64,000 nucleotides of DNA from Montifringilla adamsi. Its lineage: Eukaryota; Chordata; Aves; Passeriformes; Passeridae. The position numbers were made by a program, and so were the translations under genes. The notes under the pieces are model-generated. The model was not told where the DNA came from, did not search any database, and was given only the letters and a program-made list of their open reading frames with translations. Each line of letters opens with the position of its first letter. Within the stretch, counting starts at the first letter, position 1. Positions 1 through 12,518 of the stretch are shown here, one piece after another. The stretch covers positions 1,054,001 to 1,118,000 of the forward strand of contig JAGGNK010008448.1 of the NCBI GenBank assembly GCA_017590115.1, given 5' to 3'.

Positions 1-3000
1 CATGCTCTCAGTATCTTTTATGAGCTTGGTGCTGTGGAGAAACTATAAACCCCTTGAAACACCTTTGGCTGACATGTTCCAATAAGTCATAGATGGGCCA
101 TGAAGAAGTGTGATGTAGGAGATGTAGGCTAGCCTGGGAAAGCCAGGCTTGGGTGGATTGCTGGAACTTCAACTCCTATCAGTCACTGTGACATGTAGGC
201 AAAGCCAACTCTCTGTCGATTTGAGCAGAACAAATTACTTTGTCATTTCCTGACAATTCCCTTTTTCTTTCCAAACTGTCCATTCCACTAGCAAACATGA
301 TATTCAGACTTCTTCTGTCCTGCTTTGGAATACTAACAAATGTGAGGGTATTGGGAATACCTCTCCCTCTTTCTTCTGGATGAAAATCTAGTTTTGAAGC
401 AGCTCTGGGCACTGGGCAGCACGTGCCTGTGCAAAGCATGGGAGCCACACGCTTCCAGGTGCCCTGCTCCATATGCCTCTCTCTGGCAGTCATCACCATG
501 GAGGGATGATCCCTTTGAGGGATTTCAAAGAGAGGTGGAAATGGAGTGGAAATGTTGTGCCATTTGCTTCTGTGCTCTGTGAGGATTTTCTGAGTCTACA
601 GGTTGTTCATTGCAGTTAACTCCCCTTTACACACTGACATTAAGGAAAACCAGACATGAGAGATATCCATGTCACGAGAATTGTGTGGCTTTTCTGCCTT
701 CTCTCCCAAGCCAGCTAGATTGCTGAAGGCCAGATGGCAATGTGAGATACACTGCTGTAAATCATGAGCCTTTCACCAGTCCCACAGCGCAGAGTGAGCA
801 GAATCAGGCTCTCCCACCCAAGACCCAGTATTGCTGGCAATGTAGCTGGGGACTTCCATTTGTTTGCAATTAGGTGCTGGCACTGGGAAAGCCCTGAAGT
901 CACCATGGTCTCTGGGCAACAGATAAAGCTTTTGTTTTTGCACAGACAAAAGGCAGAGCAGGCCAAACCAACGCAGAGTGTGTGAGCGATGGGAAGCCTG
1001 ATGAAAGGCCATAAAGAATGTCCCAAGTCAGCAGCAAATAACATGGCAGCAGGAAAGAGAAATCTTAAAGTAGGAAGGAGGGAGGGCAAGAGAAGGGAGA
1101 GGAGGGGAGGAGCCAGGACGTCTGGGTGCCCAAAGCAGTGATGCACGGGGTGAGCGCTGCTAAGGCACACATGGGAGCAAGGCACGTGGGGACTGTGGAG
1201 CGAGCTGCGCAGCTCAGACTTCTCAGCTCCTGCCTGCAGAGCATCTCTCTCCGGGCTTTATCTCCAGGAACTGAATGACTGGGAAGCTTTGTTTCTCCTT
1301 GTCACTTCTCCATTATCTTTTCACAATATTCCACCCCTCCAAGGAACTGAAAAACTTCCTGTTAACCAAATCTTGCATATGTTGAAAGAGGGGAATGTGA
1401 AATTAGATGATCTGTAGTTCTTTGCTTGCTTGACAAGCCATCATACGTCTGGTGTGATTCTTCTCCAACACCCAAAGAAGAGATAGAGCCTTGCATTTTT
1501 TGCAACAAAAATGCTTGATTAAGAGCCTGGCAGAGCAGATCTTCGACCATGAAATCTATCAGGTAGGGACTGTCTTTATCCTTCTGTGTTTGTGCAACTC
1601 CTGCATAATATGGCCTTGTCTGAATTAAAATAATCCTGGACTGAAAGAAAATCAGACTGGGAGATGACATGCAAGAGTAGGAATTTGCAGGCTTGTACAA
1701 CACATATATTCTGGAAATGCCCTTGGAATCTCCCTCCCCCATTCTTAGCAAGACCAGATGTCTGCTCTGGAGGTCCCAGGGGGTGGGGAGGATGGTACCA
1801 ATCCCTCAGTAACTAGGCTGGGGTAGACTGCTTAACAGGCAATAATGCCAGTAGGAGAATCATTGGAACAACCAGGCTGCAGAAAGCACTGAAAGCTATA
1901 AGGACCTTAATTTTGAATATGGACACTTAGCATGAATGGTAGTCAGCCAGCTGCTTTTGTGATTTGGCATAGACAGTTGGATTTATATTTGCATTCATAG
2001 TATTTATTTTTTGAAAGAAAGACGTATTTCCTCTCTTTTTTCTCCTTTTCCACATATTTTGTGCAGAACTATTTTGCTATTGCTCTGCCCTGTGGAAAGG
2101 CTTTAATTTAGAAAAGATGCACTAGGCTATGTAATGGGGCTTGGCATTTGCTGCCTTAAGTACTCTACCCTTTGTGTAGGAATAGTATAGTCTGCAGTGT
2201 TTTAAGTCTCTCTCTCTGGTGCTCAGAGGCAAAATAGATAGAGTGTGCTAGATATTAAACTTGTATTGGCTGTTTGCGTTGCTGTGGTACTGTGTGGAAG
2301 GAGTTGGCGATCTGGGTTTTGTTACACACTCTGAACCACATCCAGGAAGCCCTTTCTTCAGATTTGCTGTTTTATAGGCAACATACAAACATGTTTCACC
2401 ACAGCCAAAACCTTGCAGGCACGGCAATAAATCACGCAGCACGCTAGGCAGCTGGAATTGATTGTGGATCTTTGGGGTGGAAGAATCACACACGTTCTGG
2501 AGATTTCAGTGAGCTACAGCAGCATTTTAAACCTCTGTCCTTCTGTTCTTAGGTTGTGCTCTTCCACCTCTCAGCAGACTGGGCTAGACTTCACCTTCTG
2601 TTCCAGCCATGGTGGTCTGGCTTGGGTCTGCTGAAAGCCTCAGACAGCATGCTGGTTCTGCCAGCTCACAAAGCTGGTGTGCCCAGGATTGGCTCTATGT
2701 GCTGGCAGTGCAAAGGCAGCAGTCGCAGGTCATTTTTCCTTGGAAGCAGTCACAGGTCACCATTTTTCTTTGGCAGCTACTGTGAGGAATGGCTGGCTGT
2801 GGAAGCAGGACCTGGGAACCATGTGAGCTAAAGACGTGATGATGAGCCAAAGGGTGTTGCTGGTGCAGGCAGGGAAGACAGATTGGTCTTCACAGCTGGG
2901 AATGATTCCAAGAGCATAAAAGACGCACAGCTCCACAGCAGCAGTCATGCAGCTCCTCTCCAAAAGGATCCTGGAGGATCCTGCATTCTGCTCTGACACA

Positions 3001-5449
3001 GTGGCTGCAAAGAATGGAAATGTCCTTCCACCTCTTTCAGAAACTAGAAATGGATGGCTGGCCCTAGCCAGGGAGCACATGAGAGATGTGAAATGCAGTG
3101 ATCAGAAAGCAGGAGGAAGGTGCAGAGAATGGCTTTAAATCACCAAGGTTTTTCCCTTCAGCTGGGAAAACTGGGTTTGAGAGGAAAGAGAAGGTCCCCA
3201 AAAGAGCTAGAGGAGAGAATGAAGGACAAATAAGGGCAAGAGGCAGAAAGGACAAAGACAGAAACTCAGGGAGTTCCTACAAGAAAGATCACCAGTGTAA
3301 GCAGTGTGATCCATAGTGCACCTTTGTGAGCAAACCTCTCCTCCCAAAGTTGGTGGATGCATGGACCCAGGACAGGGCTGCAGACTTTTCTCATTGCCAT
3401 ACCTCTTCCCCTGCAGCTGGAGGGCAACCTTCATGACCAGAAATAGAAGCCTCTTACCCCAAATCTGTCTTCTGTGTAACAGCTGGAGTCATCCTCAGCC
3501 TTGGTCCAAGGAGCTGGGATGGCTGATGATATGCAGGTGTTATTAATAACACAGGCTGAGGAATGCTGCCCTGGAACTGGGGCTTTCTGCATACAGATTT
3601 CTGAGGCCAGAGGGATCTTCAGCTTACCGTGTCTGACCCTACTGGTAACAGGGGCAAGAGATCTTCACCCTGTGTCCCCTGAGAGCACAGCAAGGTATGT
3701 ATGGCTAACACCACAATGGCCTTCAGCCCTGCCAGGAAGGCATAGGAAGGATCAGGGCTTTCCTTCCCCCTCTGTTGGGGAATGTGTTCCAAAGGCTAAT
3801 CAATTCCACACTTAAAAATCTGTTTTCAGTTTGAATTTCTCTTGCTTCAACTTCTAGATCTTGGGGATTTTGTTTGTTTGTTTTTTGGTTTGTTTTTTTT
3901 TTCTTCATTTTGCCTTTGCTAGTCTCAATGCTACATATTTGTTTTGTCTGAAAGACTCTTGGGACAACTGGAGAGCAAGGAGCTTTGTAAAACAGGGAAA
4001 TGCTCACTATAAGCTGGGTGTTACCCTTATCATGTAGCATCCAAGGTAGCACTCTCAGTGGTAACATCCTCAGTGGTCCTAGGAAGCAGAAGCATTTACC
4101 ATGCTGTCCTCTGACCTATACCATGCCAGGGCCTATCAATCCAGCCCATAATTAGTGTCAGGATGGCTGAGGCCATGAATGCAGCTGATTTCCTTCAGCT
4201 TGCTAATATTGGAAAGCTGCCTGTGAAGAGAGCCAGATGTGCTAATAAGGTGGGCTCACCTCCAATTCCTAGGCAGTTCACATTGCAGTGATGCTTCGCT
4301 GAGGGAGTAAGAACCAAAACTTTCACATTTGAGAGAAAAGACCTGATGAAAGGCACAGCAAAGTGCTCCACAGAACATGGGGCCTATGCTTAATATTAAT
4401 GTGGAATTTTGTAGCTAATTACTTCCATTGCATTTCTCATTGGAATCTCTCACTGACCATCTGCACTCACAATTACCTACTAGTTTTTCATAAATGTCTT
4501 AGTAAATAATTGATGGATTTGCAAAGGGGTCATCAGTCATCTGAGTTTCCTTTTTCCCTTTTTTGCCTTTTGCCTTGCATCAATTTGAACAAGAAATCTT
4601 TATTAAGCAAGAAGCTGGAAAAAGCTCAAGCACTGTTCCACTGCTGTATTAAGCTCTCCCTGAGCTTTGCTCCATCCAGAGCTGTACATGGGGCTGGGAT
4701 TCACCTGTCTTGCAGTAGGTGTACAGAGCTGTTGAGCAGGGCAGGGTGGAGGGGCAGGGTGACCCCAGGAAACAGTTTCCCCTTGCCATCAGAACTTGCA
4801 GATGGGGAGATGCACTGAACCAAGACCAGTTTTCATCTTGTGGTTTTGAAACTCACAGCACTTTCCCTACAACATCTTCCATGTTAGGATTATACCTGCA
4901 GCTCCTGCAGGTCAGTTCTACAAGCCTCAAATTTTTAACCCTCTCCAAACTGAATATTGACCCTGCTGTGCCCTGGGAAAAGCAGCCCCAAGGACGGTGT
5001 TGTTCACATCTGCTCTTGTCAAATGCATCCCCTGTTACCCCTCATGCTTTCAGGGAAACCTTCATCCCCCCCTCAGCACAGATGATGATGATGATGGCAT
5101 CTCTTTTGCTGGAAGAAAACCAGCTCACAGCTCTCAGTTCCATTGGAGTCCAACTGCTGCAGGACACAAGTTTAGGGAAGAAAAGAGTAAAAAATAATTT
5201 AAAAAAAGAAGTTTGGGTTTCTGTTTTGGGAGCAAATGGCTAAGGGTTTCCTTTTGAAGATGGCACATTTCAATCTGCTAAGCTGCTGCTCCCTGCCAGA
5301 CCCATGGGCACTTCACCTCAGGTTCCCTGCAGAGAGTCTGGGCATTGGGACTATACGGAGGCATCCTTGAAACTGGACACATACTACATCTGAATGTTTT
5401 TCCGAGTGAAGATTGTAGCTGTTTGTTTGTAAGGAGAAAAAAATATATA
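1..5449. other. Intergenic DNA downstream of CXCL12
   Basis: No exon, RNA gene or intact mobile element recognised. The open frames present, the longest being 174 codons at 4,719-5,243, show no recognisable domain. Minor features are a tandem duplication at 2,717-2,774 and a perfect inverted repeat at 4,894-4,912. Confidence 0.6.
2717..2774. repeat. Two-copy tandem duplication, about 29 bp unit
   Basis: Two adjacent diverged copies, each with AGCAGTC(G/A)CAGGTCA followed by a TTTTTC-TTGG core. Local duplication; no function inferred. Confidence 0.7.
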
Positions 5450-5468
5450 TATATAATCAAGCAAAAAC

Positions 5469-5474
5469 TTTATT
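5469..5474 (-). terminator. Polyadenylation signal AATAAA, beta transcript (distal)
   Basis: Sense strand CTGAATAAAGTTTTTGC, 16 bases after the proximal signal. AATAAAG followed by a T-rich stretch is a strong arrangement; cleavage is expected around 5,445-5,460. Confidence 0.6.
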
Positions 5475-5484
5475 CAGACATATT

Positions 5485-5490
5485 TTTATT
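5485..5490 (-). terminator. Polyadenylation signal AATAAA, beta transcript (proximal)
   Basis: Sense strand TTCTTAATAAAAATATG, the position matching the terminal signal of mammalian CXCL12 beta as I remember it. Confidence 0.6.
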
Positions 5491-8400
5491 AAGAAAATTT
5501 GAAGTGCATACACATGTGAGAAATTACAACAATATAAAAGTGTTTATTTTCAAAATTTTCTATGAAAGGAGTAATTTCAAAAGCATAATATAACTCCTCC
5601 ATAAAAGCTGCCTTACAGGAACACAAATACAAAACCCTTTTCACATTATTTGGGAAGATACTTCTTTTTACTTAATAAAAATATAAAGTACAGTATTTAC
5701 CACATTCTGACAACACAGAGTTCTTAAGGAATGAAAGATGGGAGGTTCATGCAGCCCTTTTACCATGATACATGTTTTCTTCTCTGTGGCAACCAAAGTT
5801 TCATGTTTTCAGACAATTATTATCTTGGTGGGATGTTGATTAAGAAAAAAAAATCAAATTTTGGGTGATAAGTTCACAAAAAACCTTGACTGCTATAAAT
5901 CACATCACTCAAAACAAATTGCCAGAGAAAAGGACCTTGTAGAGGCTAATAAAGGGAAATTGGCAACAAAAACTCCTATAGGAACTGCATTTTCAACAAA
6001 ATGTGTATATTTAACTTTGAAAAAAAACTTTCATTGCAAAATAAACAGTCACCTTTGCTCAAACACCTTAATCAAAAACACATCAAAGTCACCCTTCATT
6101 TCATTCTTCCTCAGGCAGAATTCAGATAAGATATTAATACATGAAAGTATAAAGCTAGTATAAATAAAAAATGGACACAGCAATAAATACCATCTACTCT
6201 TAAAACTGGGATTTGACAGCTGCACATTGAAAACACCCACATGATGATTTCACATTCATGGAAGCTGCTTTTTCAGCATGGTTCAGTGTTATCTCTTGTT
6301 CCTCCTGTTCACATGTGGTCCCTACCTCACTCCCATCTCCTCACGCTTCCTTCCCCTGACTCTGTCTTTGGTCAATAGTTTAAGGCAGGAGGGAAAACCA
6401 GGTGCTCTCCCCAGGTGAGATGCTGCCAGTGCTGCTTCTCAGCCTGCTCTGGTTGTGGCATGAAAGGGACAAACTGTGGTGCACTGGGGCAGCCCAGACA
6501 CTGGTCCCTCTGGTGCGAAGAGCAAGGCTGCTCTCCGCAGCGCATCATGCAAATAAAGCCAGGCTAACAGCAAAGCTTCCCACTCAAGGTTGAATTTGGT
6601 CCAAAGCAAGAGAAAGCTTTCAAAAGGTTCTCACTTAAGTCTCTGGCCAGGTCTGTGTCACCTCTGCATTCATGATGTGCTCAGCCTAACCCAGGTGAGG
6701 GAGGGTCACGCTGCTGGCCCCTGAGAGCAGCCCGTGCCCTGGGTGGTCTCAGACACAGAAGTGAAGTGAAGCATCACCAGCACAGAGGTGTCAGGGCCCA
6801 GTCTCTGTGTGGGCTGGGGCAGGCAGCCCCCAAAGCACCACACAAACACCTGGCTCTACAAGCTCCCTTTTCTTTCATGGAGTGAATTTTCCTCCTGCTG
6901 CTACTCATGCATTTGTCCCAGGAACAAATGGCCTTGCTTTAGCAGAGTTTAGCCCTGCAGCCCCTAGAGGAGAAGGCTGACAGGAGCCCCCCTTTCCTGC
7001 AGTACCTGCACTACCTGGCTATACCATCCCGAGCAGGGTGCCTGGGCTTGGCAGGGGTGTTCCAGCACTGCCCATCTCAGTGCTCCTGTTAATGAGGGCA
7101 GGGCTGTGCAGTCACATCTACCTAGCCCACCTTCTCACCAGAATGCTAAAGTTTCCCCTGGAAACAAAACTATCATGGCCCATATCATCATGAGCAGGGC
7201 ATGCTGCTGAATCAAAATCAGAGGATTATTTAATTCTCCATTTTCTGCAATGGGAATCAATCAGACCTCAGGCTGTCCTTTGACAGAAGTTACGTGTGAA
7301 GGATGCACTTTCCTGGGTGACTTTTTCTGCAGTCATTCTTGGCTTGGACATGCACATGTCCGCCTCTGGCAAACCACTGGCAAATGCAGGTGCATGTGTG
7401 GGATGGGGAATGGAGCCTAGGATATCAAATACGTAGAAAAAACTCCGTTTTTCTCTTACAATTTCTTTCTTTCCTTCCCCTTCCAGGAGAGGATCTGATC
7501 CTACTAATATTAAATCAAAACTCCAATCTCATCAAGTACAGTGGTACCAGACCTTTCAAAACACAGACACAATATACTTAAAGCACCAGGCTGGTAATGA
7601 TAACAAAAGGAATGTCAAAATCACAAACACAAATATTTTAGGCACAGCAGTTTGTTTCTGCTTTAAAGCAAATGAGGTGAGGTGTTCCCAGCTGAAGGCC
7701 TCTCTGCAATAGCCCTGTTTTGCAGAAAGGAAAGATTTTTACCTGAATCCACATGGAAATAATGGAGTCCCTGGATAGCCAAAGCACCTCTTTGGCACTA
7801 AAGATGCCTACCACAAAAAGGAGTGTGAAACACTCCTCTCAGTATTCCTGACACAGGCTGCAGGGAAGAGGGAAGATTTCTTTTGAATCAACCAGCTTAA
7901 AAAAGACAATCTCACAACATTTTTTTGCTTACAATACAAACACAGATACATACAAACACAAGCATTGTGCTGCACAAATGTGCTTCCTCCCAGATCTCAG
8001 TGCACAGCGTGACATGATTATTGCAGTGCTGCAGATGTCTTTCCATACCATGTAGCAGATATTGTGTATACAGGAAGGAATAAGGAGAAAGAAACTTCTG
8101 GCTTAGGGGATCGGTGCAAGGAGTGGTGCCTGTCCCAGGCTGTGCTTTGCAAAGGGAATTCCAGAGGCTATCCTGTTCACCAGCAAACCCGTGATAGCTG
8201 GTGAACTGGGAGTGTTGGCCTTCATTTCCACACCTGTAAAACACCTCTCCTTCCACAGACTGCACAGACCCTTTCTTGCCCCAGGCATCTCTTTTCTCCA
8301 AGATGTGGCCAGATATCCTCTTCTGGGTATCTCCAGAGCAACCAGGGATGTGATTGCCCTCAGGCAGTTCATCGTTGGTGAAGGGTGAATAAATCTCAGC

Positions 8401-8554
8401 TTACTTCAGTGCAAAGCCAGACAGGCAAGCTGAAGTCACCTCCTGTGGATGGGTTGGAATGCCTGGTGCATGGCAGCCTAGCTGACTCCTCCAGCAACTC
8501 TCAACAGGATCGTGTGGTCAGAGCTGTAACAACCCATTCTTTTTTTTTTTTTGC

Positions 8555-8950
8555 TAAATTTATCATTAGAAGCACAGGAACATAGGAAATGCCAGATGAC
8601 ATCAGAACTGTGTTTGGCTCATAACACACACAACTGCTACAAACCAAGTATTAGCACCTTGCAGTACCAGATGTGCATTGATCCAGCTGCTCACAGCTGT
8701 CAGCAAGGGTTCTGATCTTCAGAGAAGGGCTTTAGCCCTGTAGCCCTGAGTATAATCACTCACCCAAAATATCTGTAAATGCCACTCAGGGTAATGTTGT
8801 CTATTGTCATCAGTCTGATGCTTTTGAGCCTTCCTATGTTCTTGGCCTCTATGACTTCTGGAGGCAAGGAGTTCCACCTCTACTTACACAACATCATTGC
8901 ACTGTACAGTTCATGTCCTTCTAGATTTAAAACTCCAGGAGACTTGCATG
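8555..8950 (-). mobile_element. CR1-family LINE fragment, 3' part, within the CXCL12 beta 3'UTR
   Basis: On the minus strand the segment reads GTGGAACTCCTTGCCTCC, AGAAGTCATAGAGGCCAAG and AACATAGGAAGGCTCAAAAG, and closes with TGGCATTTCCTATGTTCC next to a homopolymer. By memory this wording matches the 3' end of older sauropsid CR1 elements. It has the same orientation as CXCL12. Diverged; no target-site duplication was identified. Boundaries approximate. Confidence 0.6.
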
Positions 8951-9159
8951 AACCAAAAGAAAGTTAAATAAAGCAGGACCTCTATACAACAAAGGAAATA
9001 AAATGTCATATAACAGGGTTAGTTTAAATTGGTATCTGCCCCCAGTGCTAGGTAATAAACCAACCTGTATAAATTCATATTTTTCTCAAATAGTTACATC
9101 TTACTATATAAAAATAGCACTATGAAAGCAAGCCAATTTGTGCAAGGGGAAAAAAACCC

Positions 9160-9178
9160 AAAAAAAAAAAAAAAAAAA
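9160..9178 (+). repeat. A19 run in the beta 3'UTR
   Basis: Nineteen A preceded by A7-CCC. It forms a U-rich stretch in the CXCL12 beta transcript, about 155 bases after the stop. Confidence 0.9.
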
Positions 9179-9333
9179 TCAAAAATAACCAAGAAAAAAA
9201 CCTTTGGAAATGCGTGAAGCGTTGCTTTTGTGCTGCATGTTAGCAGTGAAATGTATTCATTCCCTAATACTGGTTATCTGCTCTCTGGGTCCTACAGTAA
9301 GAAATCCTGTAGACGGCTTACAATGCTTGCCTC

Positions 9334-9349
9334 TTACATCTTGAACCTC
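9334..9349 (-). CDS. CXCL12: CXCL12 beta-specific coding exon 4 (RFKM tail)
   Basis: After the acceptor (TCATCAACAG, AG at 9351-9350) the exon reads G AGG TTC AAG ATG TAA. Joined to AA from exon 3 it completes Lys89 and adds Arg-Phe-Lys-Met and a stop, exactly the tail that separates SDF-1 beta from alpha in mammals. The beta coding sequence is 61+118+87+16 = 282 nt, 93 residues. It was found by searching the minus strand downstream of exon 3 for this short tail; reading frame, acceptor and the following 3'UTR all agree. It is too short to appear as an open reading frame on its own. Confidence 0.93.
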
Positions 9350-12300
9350 CTGTTGATGAAGAAGAAAGTGAAACACTATTAAGGTTTATTTCAGTTGCAA
9401 AAGCTTTGCTATCAGGCCTAGTCAAACACAAATCTGTGTCTGGCCTAACCCAAAGGCAGCCCCTCCAACCAGTAATTGCTGGGCATTTTGGGAGAAGTTC
9501 TCCACAAGGAGCTACTGGGACCCAGCAGGGCAAACCCAGCAATAAGTGTTATTTTGGGCAGGTTGTGCTCATCACAGTTAGTAAGGTGTTCAGAACTAAT
9601 ACAGTAGGAAGGCTGACTAGAAAGCTTACTCTGGACTTGAAAGCCAGAGCAGAGAATTGTTGGTGGGCAAAGAAACTCGGCAAAAAATACAGCAGGGAAA
9701 GGAGGTTAATCATTTGTGAGCAGCCCCAGTAGCAGAGCAAGTGGCCCTGGGAATGCCTCCTCTATCTGCTCCTATCCCACATCTCTGATGGAGATTGTGG
9801 GCTGCAGCTCCAGAGAGTGCCAGGTCTCTGTGAGGATGGAGGAACGTAGAGGGCAGCCCATGCTCTGCTCTTGCTTGGCTTCCACCATGGGGTGGCTGGA
9901 AAGTAGAGGCAGCCAACGTTCTGCCAGCCAGGAGCCACCCCTGAGCCTCCCTGCCCTGGCACCTCACCTGGTGTGAGCAGCTGGGGACCACACCAGAGCT
10001 TGTGGCGACCAGCAGCCCAGTGAGGGTGAGGTGACAGGCAGGCAGGCGCTGCACAGTAAGCCTGTGAGGCCCGGAGGGCTGAGGTAGGGAGCTCAGGTGG
10101 GGTGCAGACAAATGGAGTGTCCCATGCTCAGTGTGAGCATGGTACCCAGGAGAGTGTGGGTTAGGCATCACAGCAAAGTGCAAGTGTCTCGTGTGTATGG
10201 TTCACCCAGAACAAGGAGCCAGTTTGTGCTGGTGGCCTCCAGGTTTTTTCTGAAGTGACCCCTATTCCTACTCCGGGCTGGTTGGCCTTTTGCAACCTAG
10301 ATGAGGTCACTGAGTTACAAGTGTCAGAGGGTAAACACCTTCAAAAACTGATTCTATTATTCAAAAACTGATGTCTCAGCACGTCTTGACGAACACCTCT
10401 TCCAATGCCTGCTGGACAACTAGGGCTCTGTGCCCACAGCTAGAGACTGTGACTCCCAGTAAAGGCAGTCTCAGAAAACTCATCTAGGCACAAAGACAAT
10501 GACTAAACCATGAGGAAAATTTTTCCTCTGAAGATATCTTTTCCAATATCCCACAGCAGTAACCTTTGGTGCAGAAAGGCAGGACAAACCACCCTTGTGA
10601 GGAAGAAAAACCTGGGACATCCAGAGCATTGGCATATATAGCACCATTCTCTGGGACTTGCCCAGCATCTCCCATAGGAAAGGCATCAACCAGTCACCCA
10701 TGCACCACATCATGTTGTCACCACGCGGTGCTGCATTTCTCATTAAAAAACACCAGTGGCAAATTCACAGCTGTTGGAGTTTAACTCTGTCAGTTTGATA
10801 CTGGAGCTAAAATAAATAGGACTCCCAAACCTTTACCCTGGTTTTGACTTTGTCTTTGCTTCAGGTTTATTTTGGTCTATTTGTGTGTCCATTTTCCCAT
10901 TTGTAAAATGTTGTAAATTTTATAATTCCCATTTGTAAAATGGGAAAATCATCCCACATCTGTTGTAGCTAAGCTTTCCCCCTGTTTTGAAAGTTTCATC
11001 TATATAATACTCTTTTGCTGGAAGGGGAGAGATGTTATCCTCAACAAATATGGGGGGAAATGGGGGTCTGGATAGGCTAATATATTTGCCCAAGGTCCCG
11101 TAACATGGTCAGTGGAAGAGCAGGGACTTCAACCTGAGGTGTCCCAGCTCAGAAACTAATGCCTCCTACCATTCTTTCTCCCTGGAGACTTTAGTGGTGT
11201 TGCACGGGAAGGGCAGAGTGGGCCCCGTTTCTTCTGTTGCTTTTTTTTATGAGTGCGATGACGTGGTCTAAATTAAAAGAAAAATACAAAAAAAGACTGC
11301 CATAAATTATTCATATACAAAGGCCTCATTCACATTTATCCTACGGCCCCTTCATATCTTGCTGGCAGGGTGCAATGTAATGACATCCCCTTTCATATAA
11401 CCTCTGTCTGAGAGAAATGTCAGACAAGTGAAAGTGTCCTGGTGGAAGAACATTTGCAAACCCTGAGGCCAGAACAATCCTTTTACCCAAAATGCCAAAG
11501 CCTCCTCAAATGCCTTCCAGAACTTCTCAGTCAGGAGCCTCACCATCCGAAAAGTTCCCCCTGAGGTACTGAGGAAGCAGAGGGGGAGCTGGATTTCTGA
11601 CTTCCCACCCAGTATTCCTGCTGACATCAGCAAGAACCAGTGGCTACTCTGAGGGGGTTTAAGGCATTTGGTGCCTTAAAACAAGGCTGTAAAAATAATC
11701 ACCCACATTGTCCCCCTTCGTGTGGGGCCTTGACCCAGCACATGCTTGGTGGAATACTGGGAGGTTGCTCTTCTGGCATCTTGTATTTCAACTGTTACTT
11801 ACAAATTAGGTTAGAAATTAGGAAGAGCTGCCACACCAGGGTTTGGAAGGCAGCAGCAGGGCTTGGCTGCCAACACAGCCAGCCCTACGCATTCAAAGTT
11901 TCTTTTCCTTTCTCCCAGCTGGCTTAATGGAAAGATTTTTCCCATGTGACTTTTATCTTCTCCAGATCCATCCAATCTCTCCTGCGTGTCTGCAGTAGCC
12001 ACTGAGCTTAATGGACTCCGGCATCTTGAAGCGAGGGAAGCTCTGAAGTGGGACTATATTAACATGACAGTGGATGAATGTTGAATGATGTTGGCCACAG
12101 CAGCTGCACAATGATTTTTAAAGCCAGTTAAGGAATTTGGATCCCTGACGGCCTGAATGTCTTTTACTGATGTCTCATGTGTAAATTACATGGAGATGTG
12201 ATGAATATAAAGCAATAATATATGCTAAGCAGAATTAGTAAGCAAAATAATTCCCTAGTAAAAAACATTTCTGGTTTCATATTTAACTGTATTGGACTGC

Positions 12301-12429
12301 TATTTTAAGAACTTTTCCTTGCCCTTAGCTGCAGATTATAACACTGAAGATATTTTCATATTGAAGTACTGGTATAGATTAAGATGTCTTCACAGTTTGG
12401 ATTCTACTTAAGCAACTACAAGAGCCCTT
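9350..12429 (-). other. CXCL12 beta-isoform intron 3, distal part
   Basis: Non-coding DNA between the alpha polyadenylation site and the beta exon. No other coding exon was recognised, including none with a lysine-rich tail like that of the mammalian gamma isoform. It contains a short inverted repeat (ATTTTCCCAT at 10,891-10,900 against ATGGGAAAAT at 10,940-10,949) and a duplicated TTCAAAAACTGAT near 10,340-10,372. Confidence 0.7.
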
Positions 12430-12447
12430 TCTACAAAATGTATTGAT

Positions 12448-12453
12448 TTTATT
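12448..12453 (-). terminator. Polyadenylation signal AATAAA, alpha transcript (distal)
   Basis: Second sense-strand AATAAA, in the context TGGAATAAAATC, 65 bases after the first. Human alpha mRNA, as I remember it, also has two closely spaced signals at its end; this one matches the more distal, so cleavage near 12,430 is likely. Confidence 0.65.
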
Positions 12454-12512
12454 CCAGAAAAAATAAATTCCCATGTACAATTGGGTTTTCATAACATGAA
12501 ACAATTAGCCAT

Positions 12513-12518
12513 TTTATT
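12513..12518 (-). terminator. Polyadenylation signal AATAAA, alpha transcript (proximal)
   Basis: The plus strand reads TTTATT, so the sense strand reads AATAAA, inside a block resembling the conserved human alpha 3'UTR end. Cleavage would fall 10-30 bases lower. Confidence 0.6.

Larger units (their letters stand above)
5450..9333 (-). other. CXCL12: CXCL12 beta 3'UTR (exon 4)
   Basis: About 3.9 kb following the beta stop. Shortly after the stop there is a T-rich run in the sense strand (A run on plus at 9160-9178). A CR1-derived segment occupies about 8,555-8,950. The distal 800 bases (5,450-6,260) are AU-rich. The final 100 bases resemble, from memory, the end of the human beta 3'UTR (GTATGCACTT..., then AATAAA). 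The 3' boundary is inferred from polyadenylation signals, not from transcript data. Confidence 0.7.

Noticed and set aside
4719..5243. 174-codon plus-strand open frame downstream of CXCL12
   Set aside because: No domain, no splice context and no resemblance to a known protein; within the range expected by chance in this much sequence.
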